Part shown: positions 1 through 6,204 of the stretch, piece by piece
Layout of the letters: each line of letters starts with the position of its first letter
Numbering within the stretch: position 1 is the first letter of the stretch
Assembly: GCF_000717915.1 (NCBI RefSeq)
Contig: NZ_JOCX01000053.1
Coordinates: forward strand, 1-10,615
Reading direction: 5' to 3'
Source: Streptomyces sp. NRRL S-244
GTDB lineage: Bacteria > Actinomycetota > Actinomycetes > Streptomycetales > Streptomycetaceae
DNA: 10,615 bases
Position numbers and translations under genes: made by a program
The notes under the pieces: generated by a model
Seen by the model: the letters and a program-made list of their open reading frames with translations, nothing else
What the model was told of the DNA's origin: nothing
The model's database searches: none

Positions 1-16
1 CCCCTGACCGTTCCTT

Positions 17-165
17 CGGGGGCTTCCCGACAGTCTTATGGCATTCCGGGGCGGGCCGGGCAGTCAAGGGTGGCCGAAGGCCATCGCGAAGCGACGCGAA
101 CGAAGTGAGCGCCCTTGACGGACCGGACCGCACCGGAAGGACAGTGGACTGTCGGGAAACCCCCG
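17..165. repeat. Long imperfect inverted repeat, MITE-like or terminator-like palindrome
   Basis: Positions 17-70 are an imperfect inverted copy of 112-165. By hand count 44 of 54 positions pair without any gap. The outer 19 bp (17-35 against 147-165) have one mismatch and the innermost block (GTCAAGGG against CCCTTGAC) is perfect. The 41-nt centre holds its own small hairpin, TGGCC-GAA-GGCCA at 71-83. There is no ORF that looks like a transposase, so if mobile it would be non-autonomous. It lies 56 bp downstream of the stop of the minus-strand gene at 222-746, so as RNA it could also end that transcript, although there is no T-tract. I see no gene in 1-221. Confidence 0.7.
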
Positions 166-221
166 GACTCCCTCTGATGCCGAGTCGGCGGACACCGACC
201 CCCCACACCCCGCCCCGCGGC

Positions 222-746
222 TCACACGGGCGTCGACCCCGACGCCTCGTTCTCGCTGAACAGCTCCTCGCAGGCGGCATCGTTGTGGAGGGCCTGGAGG
301 GAGAGGCCGGACTTGGCGTTGACGAGTACCAGCTCCCAGGATCCGTTGGTCATCATCAGACCGTACGGGCGGTCCCGGTGGGCGGTGGTCGTCCAGCCGC
401 GGGCGCCCAGGCCCACGACCACGTTCCGCAGCACCTCCGGATCGATCCAGTTGCGGCTGTACCAGCCCACCGCGCAGCCGGCCGCGCGGCCGAACTCCGC
501 CTCGCGGTCGGCCTGCGGCACGCCCAGCGCGCCGGCGCCCGAGGCGGTGAGGACGGCCTCGAACTGCGAGTCCACCATCTCCCGTGACGGGTCCGCGCCC
601 GCGACCACGGCCACGGCCGCGGCCGGCTGCGCCTCCTTGACCCAGCCGTTGCCCGCATCCTTGCCGACGTCCGGATCGCTCAGGCCCGCGGCCACCAGTA
701 CTCCGGTCACCGCGACCAGCCCGACCGCCCACTTGGTCCTGCTCAT
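222..746 (-). CDS. Small exported protein of unknown function
   Basis: 174 aa; I do not recognise the family. Residues 1-23 look like a signal peptide or N-terminal anchor: MSRTKW followed by a hydrophobic stretch [16 protein letters not shown]. There is no lipobox cysteine. After an Ala/Val-rich segment (41-50) comes a compact region, about 53-165, with two cysteines (C91 and C159) that could form a disulfide outside the cell, and a Trp/Tyr-rich core (GWYSRNW 94-100, [10 protein letters not shown] 116-125, [14 protein letters not shown] 134-147). The start at 746 is preferred over upstream in-frame starts because AGGGGGA lies just before it and the signal sequence follows at once. It is 158 bp from the ferredoxin gene and may have its own promoter. 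Product type is moderately certain; function is unknown. Confidence 0.75.
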   Translation of the reverse strand: MSRTKWAVGLVAVTGVLVAAGLSDPDVGKDAGNGWVKEAQPAAAVAVVAGADPSREMVDSQFEAVLTASGAGALGVPQADREAEFGRAAGCAVGWYSRNWIDPEVLRNVVVGLGARGWTTTAHRDRPYGLMMTNGSWELVLVNAKSGLSLQALHNDAACEELFSENEASGSTPV

Positions 747-837
747 GTCGTTCCCCCTGCGATCCCCCGCGAGGACCCCGAACAGGATCGCCCGGTGGCC
801 CGGCAGAAGTGTCGCACTCCGCCACGCACGGACCCGA

Positions 838-904
838 GCAGGGAAGACCAGGGAAGACCAGAGAAGGGAAGGGAAGGGAAGGGCACGGAAGGGCAGGGCA
901 GGGG
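838..904 (+). repeat. G-rich short tandem repeats with a G-quadruplex motif
   Basis: The gap between the ferredoxin stop and the small exported gene carries two copies of a GGGAAGACCA unit (841-860), then four GGG runs separated by AA (866-868, 871-873, 876-878, 881-883), then further GGG runs to 904. Four G-triplets with 2-nt loops meet the standard intramolecular G-quadruplex pattern. The neighbouring genes run on the minus strand, so their RNA would be C-rich here and the G-rich strand is the template. A pausing or attenuating role between the two genes is possible but unproven. No convincing -10/-35 pair was found in 747-904. Confidence 0.6.
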
Positions 905-1138
905 CTATTCCTCCGGCGGGAACACCGCCTCCCCGGTTCCCGCCAGCGTGATCAGGATCGCCTCCACCGGGCAGCCCTCCGCCGCCGTCAGGATCGGCTC
1001 GTTCGCGTCCGTCTCCGGGTCCCGCGGATGCGACTGGCGCGCCGAGTCGAGCGCGAAGCCCTCCGGCGCGTGGTTCACGCACATCCCCGAGCCGATGCAG
1101 ACCCCCCGGTCCACTTCCACCACCCAGCGGTCACCCAT
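905..1138 (-). CDS. [3Fe-4S]-type ferredoxin
   Basis: 77 aa, the usual size of actinobacterial single-cluster ferredoxins that carry electrons to cytochromes P450 and related oxidoreductases. Cluster cysteines are C14 and C20 (CIGSGMC) plus C56 followed by Pro (GCPVEAI). The position that would be the second cysteine of a [4Fe-4S] site is Ser17, so a [3Fe-4S] cluster is expected. The protein is acidic and cytosolic with no signal peptide. It starts 5 nt after the aldehyde dehydrogenase stop, with only a weak GGCGGG-like ribosome site inside the end of that gene, which suggests translational coupling. No P450 or ferredoxin reductase lies in the window, so its partner is elsewhere or is not a P450. 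The family call is firm; the partner is unknown. Confidence 0.92.
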   Translation of the reverse strand: MGDRWVVEVDRGVCIGSGMCVNHAPEGFALDSARQSHPRDPETDANEPILTAAEGCPVEAILITLAGTGEAVFPPEE

Positions 1139-1143
1139 GGCGC

Positions 1144-2607
1144 TCACGCACCCGCCGCGTAGCCCGCCGGCAGGTGGATCATCTTGTGCTCCAGGTACTC
1201 GCTCAGTCCCTCGGGTCCGAACTCCCTGCCCACACCGCTGTTCTTGTAGCCGCCGAACGGCCCCAGCATGTCCAGGCTGAAGGTGTTCACGTTGAAGGTG
1301 CCCGTCCGCACCTGCCGGGCGAAGTCGATGCCATGCTCGACGTCCCCCGTCCAGACGCTGCCGCTCAGCCCGAACTCCGAGTCGTTGGCGACCCGTACCG
1401 CCTCCGCCTCGTCCCCGTACGGGATCAGGCAGACGACCGGTCCGAAGATCTCCTCGCGGGCGATCCGCATCGAGTTGTCCACGTCCCCGAAGAGCGTCGG
1501 CTCCACGTACCAGCCCCGCTCCAGCCCCGCCGGGCGGCCGCCGCCCGCCAGCACCTTCGCGCCCTCCTCCTGCCCGATCCGGATGTAGTCCAGCGACCGC
1601 TGCTGCTGCCGCCGGGCCACCAGCGGCCCCAGCTGCGTCGCCGGGTCCAGCGGGTCGCCGACCACCAGCGCGCCGGCCGCGGCCGCGAGCGCCTCGGCGA
1701 CCTCCTCGTACCGGCTGCGCGGCGCGAGCACCCGGGTCTGGGCCACACAGGCCTGCCCGTTGTTCATCCAGGCCGCCGGGACGATCCCGGCGATGGTCGA
1801 TTCGAGGTCGGCGTCCGGCAGGATCACGGCGGCGGACTTGCCGCCGAGTTCGAGCGTGACCCGGGTCAGGTTGCGGGCGGCGACCTCCATCACGCGCTTG
1901 CCGGCCGCGACCGAGCCGGTGAAGGCCACCTTGTCGACGCCGGGGTGGCCGACCAGGTACTCGCTGACCTCCCGGTCGGCGGGCAGGATCGACAGGACGC
2001 CCTCCGGCAGCCCGGCCTCGCGGGCGATGTCGGCGAGGATGTACGAGTCCAGCGGCGACTCGGGAGACGGCTTCAGGATCACCGTCGACCCCGTCAGCAG
2101 CGCGGGCGCGAGCTTCGCGGCGGCCACGAACTGCGGCACGTTCCACGGGATGACGGCCGCGACCACGCCCACCGGCTCCCGGCGCACCAGGATCGGCCCG
2201 AGCGCCCCCTGGCGGTGCTCCTCGTACGGGTAGGCGCGCGCGACCTGGATCGCGGCGTCGTAGACCATCATCGGACCGAGCGCCTGCGCGAGGACGCTCC
2301 AGGAGTACGGGGACCCGTTCTGCGAGCTGATCGACCGGGCGATCTCCTCGTGCCGGACGGCGATCGCGTCCTTGATCCGGGTGACGACGGCGATCCGCTC
2401 GTCCAGGGACATACGGGGCCAGGGCCCCTCGTCGAAGGCCTTGCGCGCGACCGCGACGGCGCGGTCCACGTCCGCGCGGGAGGCGTGCGGGACGCTGCCG
2501 ATGACCTGCTCGGTGTGGGGGGAGACGATCTCGATCGTGTCGGTGCCCAGCGGATCCGTCCACTCCCCGCCGATGAACAGGTGTCCGTGTTCCACGAGCT
2601 CGGTCAT
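1144..2607 (-). CDS. NAD(P)-dependent aldehyde dehydrogenase
   Basis: 487 aa, full length for the ALDH superfamily, oxidising an aldehyde to a carboxylic acid in the cytosol. Visible motifs: PWN (N156, oxyanion/transition-state Asn), cofactor-binding STVILKPSPESP (K179), the FTGS turn at 229-232, the general base in LELGGKS (E253), the catalytic cysteine in NNGQACVAQ (C287), EEIFGPV (E386, F388) and GGYKNSG near the C-terminus. All key residues are present. The ATG at 2607 has an ideal AGGAGG site (2616-2621) with 8-nt spacing. It is the first gene of a minus-strand pair with the ferredoxin. A KstR-like operator lies 35-48 nt upstream of the start, pointing to lipid, steroid or hydrophobic aldehyde catabolism, but the substrate cannot be read from the sequence. 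Confidence 0.95.
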   Translation of the reverse strand: MTELVEHGHLFIGGEWTDPLGTDTIEIVSPHTEQVIGSVPHASRADVDRAVAVARKAFDEGPWPRMSLDERIAVVTRIKDAIAVRHEEIARSISSQNGSPYSWSVLAQALGPMMVYDAAIQVARAYPYEEHRQGALGPILVRREPVGVVAAVIPWNVPQFVAAAKLAPALLTGSTVILKPSPESPLDSYILADIAREAGLPEGVLSILPADREVSEYLVGHPGVDKVAFTGSVAAGKRVMEVAARNLTRVTLELGGKSAAVILPDADLESTIAGIVPAAWMNNGQACVAQTRVLAPRSRYEEVAEALAAAAGALVVGDPLDPATQLGPLVARRQQQRSLDYIRIGQEEGAKVLAGGGRPAGLERGWYVEPTLFGDVDNSMRIAREEIFGPVVCLIPYGDEAEAVRVANDSEFGLSGSVWTGDVEHGIDFARQVRTGTFNVNTFSLDMLGPFGGYKNSGVGREFGPEGLSEYLEHKMIHLPAGYAAGA

Positions 2608-2637
2608 GGCTGCTGCCTCCTGCGGCTTGGCGTTCCC

Positions 2638-2659
2638 GAACTGATACCAGTTCTAGTTC
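2638..2659. promoter_or_regulatory. Candidate repressor operator near the ALDH start, KstR-like
   Basis: A 16-bp palindrome has arms GAACTG (2638-2643) and CAGTTC (2648-2653) around ATAC, followed by a third half-site AGTTC at 2655-2659. Read on the minus strand, 2655 to 2642 is TAGAACTGGTATCA. That matches the mycobacterial KstR consensus TNNAACNNGTTNNA at 7 of 8 fixed positions. It sits 35-52 nt upstream of the aldehyde dehydrogenase ATG, where a TetR-family repressor would block transcription. The palindrome is seen directly; the regulator is inference, and no regulator gene lies in the window. Confidence 0.5.
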
Positions 2660-2754
2660 CAGGAGTCCACGGCCAGGACGGAACAGCCCGGAAGATCCAA
2701 CAAGGGGTTGCGACTAGTCAGAACCGGCTACAGATGGTCGACTTGGGCGACTAC

Positions 2755-2768
2755 TGCAACACGTTCTC
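2755..2768. promoter_or_regulatory. Second KstR-like operator, upstream of the MBL gene
   Basis: TGCAACACGTTCTC has the perfect core AAC-AC-GTT and matches the KstR consensus TNNAACNNGTTNNA at 7 of 8 fixed positions; only the last A is missing. It lies about 60 nt upstream of the MBL hydrolase ATG. With the site near the ALDH start, it suggests one TetR-type regulator controlling both divergent units. Confidence 0.45.
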
Positions 2769-2826
2769 GTGAGAGTGAGCCGGGCGGCGCAGACGCGGCC
2801 GGGCGCAGCGCAGACAGGGAGCCCTC

Positions 2827-3966
2827 ATGCCACAGGCCACGCCGCCGCAGGACACGCCACCACAGGCCACGCCGCCACAGTCCGCACCGCCCACCGACCC
2901 CGGGGCCACGCCCTCCCCGTCCCCGCACGTCACCGACCACGGCGGCGGTGTCCGCGGCATCAAGGTCCCGATCCCCGACAACCCCCTCGGCCACACCCTC
3001 GTCCACGTCCTCGACACCGACCGCGGCCCCGTCCTCGTCGACACCGGCTGGGACGACCCGGCGTCCTGGGACACCCTCGTCTCCGGGCTCGGCGCCCTCG
3101 GCATCGCCGTCGCCGACGTCCACGGCGTGGTCATCACCCACCACCACCCCGACCACCACGGCCTGTCCGGCCGGGTCCGCGAGGCCTCCGGGGCCTGGAT
3201 CGCCATGCACGCCGCCGACACCGAGGTCGTCGTACGGACCCGCTCCGCCGAGCCCGGCGTCTGGTTCGACTACATGAGCGGGAAGCTGGCCGCCGCCGGA
3301 GCCCCCGAGGAGCACATCGCCCCCCTGCGCGCCGCCCGCACGAGCGGCCGCCTGCGCACCCTGCCCGGGCTGCGGGCCGCCGTCCCCGACCGGGAGATCG
3401 TCCCCGGCGAGCTGCTCCCCCTCGCCGGGCGCCGCCTGCGCGCCATCTGGACCCCCGGGCACACCCCCGGCCACGTCTGCCTGCACCTGGAGGAGCGGCA
3501 CCCGGCGAACCTCCCCGGCAACGGCCGCCTCTTCTCCGGGGACCACCTGCTGCCCGGGATCTCCCCGCACATCGGCCTCTACGAGCCCCCGGACGAAAGC
3601 GGGGTCACCCGGGTCACCGACCCCCTCGGCGACTACCTCGACTCCCTCGAACGCATCGGCCGCCTCGACCCGGCCGAGGTGCTCCCGGCCCACCAGTACG
3701 CCTTCACCGACGCCCCGGCCCGCGTACGCGAACTGCTGCGCCACCACGAGGAGCGGCTGACCGGCCTGTGGGAGCTGCTGGCCGAGCCGCTGACCCCGTG
3801 GGCGCTGGCGGAGCGCATGGAGTGGAACCGGCCCTGGGAGCAGATCCCGTACGGCTCCCGCAACATCGCCGTCTCGGAAGCGGAAGCCCATCTGCGGCGG
3901 CTGGTGAAGCAGGGCCGGGCGGAGGCGGTCCCGGGGACCGACCCGGTCACGTACCGCGCACTGTGA
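2827..3966 (+). CDS. MBL-fold metallo-hydrolase with C-terminal helical domain
   Basis: 379 aa cytosolic hydrolase of the metallo-beta-lactamase superfamily, with the glyoxalase II/LACTB2-like layout. Metal ligands: HxHxDH in ITHHHPDHHG (H105, H107, D109, H110), H216 in TPGHTPGH, D239 in FSGDH and H289 in PAHQ. All are present, so it should bind two metal ions. Residues 300-379 (RELLRHHEERLTGLWELL...WALAERM...AEAHLRRLVKQGRAE) resemble the winged-helix tail of LACTB2-like enzymes. Residues 1-40 are a low-complexity Pro/Gln/Thr extension. ATG 2827 is chosen because AGGGAG lies 5 nt upstream. It is divergent from the aldehyde dehydrogenase and shares its regulatory region; a thioester or lactone substrate in the same pathway is plausible but unproven. 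It ends just before the riboswitch, whose promoter may lie in its 3' end. Confidence 0.9.
   Translation: MPQATPPQDTPPQATPPQSAPPTDPGATPSPSPHVTDHGGGVRGIKVPIPDNPLGHTLVHVLDTDRGPVLVDTGWDDPASWDTLVSGLGALGIAVADVHGVVITHHHPDHHGLSGRVREASGAWIAMHAADTEVVVRTRSAEPGVWFDYMSGKLAAAGAPEEHIAPLRAARTSGRLRTLPGLRAAVPDREIVPGELLPLAGRRLRAIWTPGHTPGHVCLHLEERHPANLPGNGRLFSGDHLLPGISPHIGLYEPPDESGVTRVTDPLGDYLDSLERIGRLDPAEVLPAHQYAFTDAPARVRELLRHHEERLTGLWELLAEPLTPWALAERMEWNRPWEQIPYGSRNIAVSEAEAHLRRLVKQGRAEAVPGTDPVTYRAL
2830..2889 (+). repeat. 15-bp tandem repeat coding for PQ(A/D/S)(T/A)P
   Basis: Four consecutive 15-bp units directly after the MBL start codon (from 2830, 2845, 2860 and 2875) encode PQATP, PQDTP, PQATP and PQSAP. 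The unit length keeps the frame, so copy number could vary between strains without breaking the gene. It forms a disordered N-terminal extension outside the catalytic fold. Confidence 0.75.
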
Positions 3967-4029
3967 AGGCGACGGGCCCTGCGGTAAGGGGCGCTCCCCA
4001 CCGACGCCACCCGTCCGGGCTGCTACGGG

Positions 4030-4155
4030 CCGGTACAGTGAACCCGTCGTCCACCCTTCCGTACGGGGGAAGCCGGTGCGATTCCGGCGCTGACCCGCAA
4101 CCGTGACCCGCCCCGGCCCCTGCCGGGCGGGGAGCCGGACCGCCCCGTACGCGAG
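4030..4155 (+). promoter_or_regulatory. Cobalamin riboswitch aptamer
   Basis: The conserved core of the adenosylcobalamin riboswitch class is clear at 4069-4106: GAAGCCGGTGCGATTCCGGC followed by GCTGACCCGCAACCGTGA. Next is a variable GC-rich hairpin (4107-4117 pairing with 4122-4132) and the B12-box segment GGAGCCGGACCGCC at 4131-4144. The short GTAC at 4033-4036 can pair with GTAC at 4147-4150 to close the aptamer, so the outer limits are approximate. In this family, cobalamin binding normally represses downstream genes, here the surface-protein/ECF-importer operon. The promoter must lie within the 3' end of the MBL gene or in the roughly 60 nt after it; 3967-4029 shows nothing stronger than a GGGG-CGCT-CCCC hairpin at 3988-3999. 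Confidence 0.93.
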
Positions 4156-4190
4156 GTGCGCGGCTCGCGCCGCCGGAGCCCCCGGCGGCC

Positions 4191-4265
4191 GGCACCGTCG
4201 AGGTAAACGGAGCCGGAGCCCGGTGCCCTGCGCGGGCCTGCTCTCCTGCTCCCCAGCACGAGAGG
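4191..4265 (+). promoter_or_regulatory. Putative riboswitch expression platform that hides the ribosome-binding site
   Basis: Between the aptamer and the first ATG (4277), three pairings compete. (1) 4191-4197 GGCACCG pairs perfectly with 4221-4227 CGGTGCC. (2) CTCTC-c-TGCT (4241-4250) pairs with AGCA-c-GAGAG (4255-4264) across a CCCC loop: nine pairs and one C-C mismatch. This traps AGAGG (4261-4265), the only Shine-Dalgarno-like sequence, 11 nt before the ATG. (3) GGAGCCGGAG (4209-4218) can instead pair with CTCCTGCTCC (4243-4252) at 9 of 10 positions, freeing the ribosome site. There is no U-tract, so translational control is favoured over termination. The pairings are read from sequence; the switching is inferred. 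Confidence 0.55.
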
Positions 4266-4276
4266 CACCCGCCCCC

Positions 4277-5530
4277 ATGAACGTCCGACGCAGCGCCGCC
4301 GCGCTCGCCGCCTCCGCCGTGCTCTGCGTGGGCGCCGCCCCCGCAGCCCTCGCCGCACCCTCCCCCTCCGCCCCGCCGGCCCCGGTGATCCCGTCCGGCC
4401 TGTACGGCAAGAAGGACCCGACGTACGACGGCGTGTGGCGCCAGTCCTTCGCGCTGCTGGCCCAGCAGACGGTCGGCGTGAAGCCGGCCGAGGAGGCCGT
4501 CGACTGGCTCGCCGGCCAGCAGTGCGCGAACGGCGGCTTCGCCTCCTTCCGCGCGGACGCGGCCGCGGCCTGCGACGACAAGACGATGTTCGACACGAAC
4601 GCCACCGCGGTGGCCGTGCAGGCGCTGAAGGCGCTGGGCGGCCGGGACGCGGCGGTGAAGAAGGGCGTGGACTGGCTGAAGTCCGTCCAGAACGAGGACG
4701 GCGGCTGGGCCTTCGTCCCCGGCACCCCGAGCGAGGGCAACTCCACGTCCATCGTCATCAGCGCGCTGGCGGTCGCGGGCGAGAAGCCGGCCGAGGTGAA
4801 GTCCAAGGCGGGCAAGTCCGCCTACGAGGGCCTGCTCGCCTTCCAGCTGGGCTGCGCCGCCGAGCCTGCCGCCGACCGGGGCGCCTTCGGGTACCAGCCG
4901 GGGCCGGACGGCAAGCTCCCGGCCAACGCCGACGCCACGGCCGCCGCCGTCCTGGCCGGCCTGGGCCGGGGCGCGGTCGTGCCCCCGTCCGCCACGGACA
5001 CCCCCGCGGCCGCACTGGCCTGCCCGGCCGGCGCCGCCGACCCGGCGGCGGCGGCGCAGGGCGCGGCCGGCTACCTGGCCGAGGCGCTGAAGAAGGACGG
5101 CCACCTCACGGCCGTCACCCCGGGCGCGGACCAGCCGACCGCGGACACCGGCAACACCGCCGACGCGGTGATCGCCCTGGCCGCGGCCGGGCACAAGCAG
5201 TCGGCGGCGGCCGCGCTGGAGTGGCTGAAGTCGAACTCGGCGGAGTGGGCCAAGGGCAGCCCGGCGGCGCTCGGCACCCTGGTCCTGGCCGCGCACGCGA
5301 CCGGCACGGATCCGAAGTCGTTCGGCGGCACGGACCTGGTGACGGCCCTGAACGCGACGGGCCCGGCCCCGCAGACGTCCGAGGCGGCGGAGCCCAAGAC
5401 GAACACGTCGGACTCGAAGGACGACTCCGAGGACGACTCGAACGTCTGGTGGATCGTGGGCGCGGGTCTGGCCGCCGGCATGGGCATCGGCGTCCTGCTG
5501 AGCGGCCGCCGGAAGAAGAACCAGCTCTGA
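4277..5530 (+). CDS. Secreted membrane-anchored alpha/alpha-barrel protein (prenyltransferase/terpene-cyclase repeats), predicted corrinoid capture
   Basis: 417 aa. Residues 1-27 are a Sec signal peptide (MNVRRS, hydrophobic core, ALAA). The extracellular part has helical-pair repeats of the prenyltransferase/squalene-cyclase type: DWLAGQQCANGGFASF (76-91), VDWLKSVQNEDGGWAFVPG (131-149), LLAFQLGC...GAFGYQPG (186-209), AAGYLAEALKKDGHLTAV (263-280) and EWLKSNSAEW (315-324), each followed by an Ala-rich helix. Four mature cysteines (C83, C99, C193, C249) could form two disulfides. An acidic Ser/Asp linker (370-389) precedes a transmembrane helix (390-409) and RRKK tail. No DxDD cyclase motif is seen, so it is probably a binding protein rather than an enzyme. 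This repeat fold is also that of the cobalamin-binding domain of intrinsic factor and transcobalamin. It is first behind the B12 riboswitch and overlaps the next gene by 1 nt (TGATG). Start chosen by signal peptide; its ribosome site is weak. Confidence 0.85.
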   Translation: MNVRRSAAALAASAVLCVGAAPAALAAPSPSAPPAPVIPSGLYGKKDPTYDGVWRQSFALLAQQTVGVKPAEEAVDWLAGQQCANGGFASFRADAAAACDDKTMFDTNATAVAVQALKALGGRDAAVKKGVDWLKSVQNEDGGWAFVPGTPSEGNSTSIVISALAVAGEKPAEVKSKAGKSAYEGLLAFQLGCAAEPAADRGAFGYQPGPDGKLPANADATAAAVLAGLGRGAVVPPSATDTPAAALACPAGAADPAAAAQGAAGYLAEALKKDGHLTAVTPGADQPTADTGNTADAVIALAAAGHKQSAAAALEWLKSNSAEWAKGSPAALGTLVLAAHATGTDPKSFGGTDLVTALNATGPAPQTSEAAEPKTNTSDSKDDSEDDSNVWWIVGAGLAAGMGIGVLLSGRRKKNQL

Positions 5531-6204
5531 TGCGCCGCCGCGGCCTGACCCCGCTGGTCCTCGCGTTCGGCATCCTCCTCACCCTCCTGGCGTCCTCCCC
5601 GGCCCTGGCGGCGGGCTACCGCTACTGGTCGTTCTGGGAGGGCGCGGGGGGCCAGTGGCAGTACGCCACGCAGGGCCCCTCGACGGCCCGCCCGGCGGAC
5701 GGCTCGGCCCTGGGCTTCCGCTTCGCGGTCAGCCAGGACGCGGCGGCCGAGGCGGCGAAGCCGCGCGCGGCGGCCGATTTCGCGGCGGTCTGCGCGTCCA
5801 CTCCGGCCGTGGAGGGCCGCAAGCGGATCGCCGTGGTCGTCGACTTCGGCGTCCCGGCGGACGCCCCGGCGGGTGACGCCCCGCCGCAGGACACTCCGCG
5901 CACGGCCTGCGCACAGGTCGCCCCGGACGCCACGGCGGCCGAGGCCCTGGCGCAGGCCGCCAAGCCGCTCCGTTACAACAGCGCGGCGCTGCTGTGCGCG
6001 GTGTCGGGCTATCCGAAGCAGGGCTGCGGCGAACCGATCGCGGACGCCGAAGACAAGCCGAATCCGAAGGCGGAGCCCAAGCCGAAGCCGTCGGCGCAGT
6101 CGGAGTCCGAGGACGGCGGCCCGTCCACGGGCCTGCTGGCCGGCCTGGCGGCGGTGGCCGCCCTGGCGGCGGCCGCGGTCTGGCAATCCCGCCGCCGCCG
6201 ATGA
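5530..6204 (+). CDS. Small secreted membrane-anchored protein (SCO2322-like), possible permuted DUF4430/beta-domain
   Basis: 224 aa. Signal peptide 1-28 (MRRRGLTPLVLAF...SPALAA); ectodomain 29-168; Lys/Pro/Glu/Ser-rich linker 175-196; transmembrane helix about 201-217 and RRRR end. I recall close relatives being annotated as SCO2322 family, from memory only. The ectodomain starts with YRYWSFWEGAGGQWQYATQG and DGSALGFRF, resembling the second half of DUF4430 (YW-Y-NG ... DGD-V-W). It continues with RIAVVVDFG (99-107), ATAAEALAQAA (134-144) and CAVSGYPKQGCG (156-167), resembling the first half. Four mature cysteines: C88, C127, C156, C166. The start is fixed by TGATG overlap with the barrel gene, and its stop overlaps ecfT by 4 nt. 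GGPSTG (196-201) before the membrane helix only vaguely recalls a sortase signal. Export and anchoring are sure; the fold is speculative. Confidence 0.8.
   Translation: MRRRGLTPLVLAFGILLTLLASSPALAAGYRYWSFWEGAGGQWQYATQGPSTARPADGSALGFRFAVSQDAAAEAAKPRAAADFAAVCASTPAVEGRKRIAVVVDFGVPADAPAGDAPPQDTPRTACAQVAPDATAAEALAQAAKPLRYNSAALLCAVSGYPKQGCGEPIADAEDKPNPKAEPKPKPSAQSESEDGGPSTGLLAGLAAVAALAAAAVWQSRRRR

Larger units (their letters stand above)
2608..2826. promoter_or_regulatory. Divergent promoter region between ALDH and MBL hydrolase genes
   Basis: The 219-bp spacer must contain start sites for the aldehyde dehydrogenase (minus) and the MBL-fold hydrolase (plus). It is less GC-rich than its surroundings, especially 2638-2770, as expected of regulatory DNA. 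A weak plus-strand promoter candidate is TTGCGA (2708-2713) followed 15 nt later by TACAGA (2729-2734). I could not assign a convincing minus-strand -10/-35 pair. The AGGGAG site at 2816-2821 serves the plus-strand ATG at 2827. Confidence 0.55.

Noticed and set aside
747..1082. Upstream extension of the small exported gene to 1082
   Set aside because: It would run through the G-rich tract and the ferredoxin gene in another frame. The ATG at 746 has a good ribosome site and begins a signal peptide.
3988..3999. GGGG-CGCT-CCCC hairpin as terminator of the MBL gene
   Set aside because: Only four base pairs and no T-tract; too weak to call.
4103..4276. Upstream ATG at 4103 for the barrel protein
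   Set aside because: It lies within the riboswitch aptamer and would put about 58 Arg/Pro-rich residues before a clean signal peptide.
2728..4815. 695-residue minus-strand reading frame across the MBL gene, riboswitch and barrel gene
   Set aside because: It is antisense to clear genes and to a conserved riboswitch, has no recognisable domain, and open antisense frames are routine in DNA with extreme GC3.
4277..5530. Terpene or squalene-hopene cyclase enzyme
   Set aside because: Repeats match the fold, but no DxDD catalytic motif was found, the protein is exported and anchored, and it belongs to a B12-regulated importer operon.
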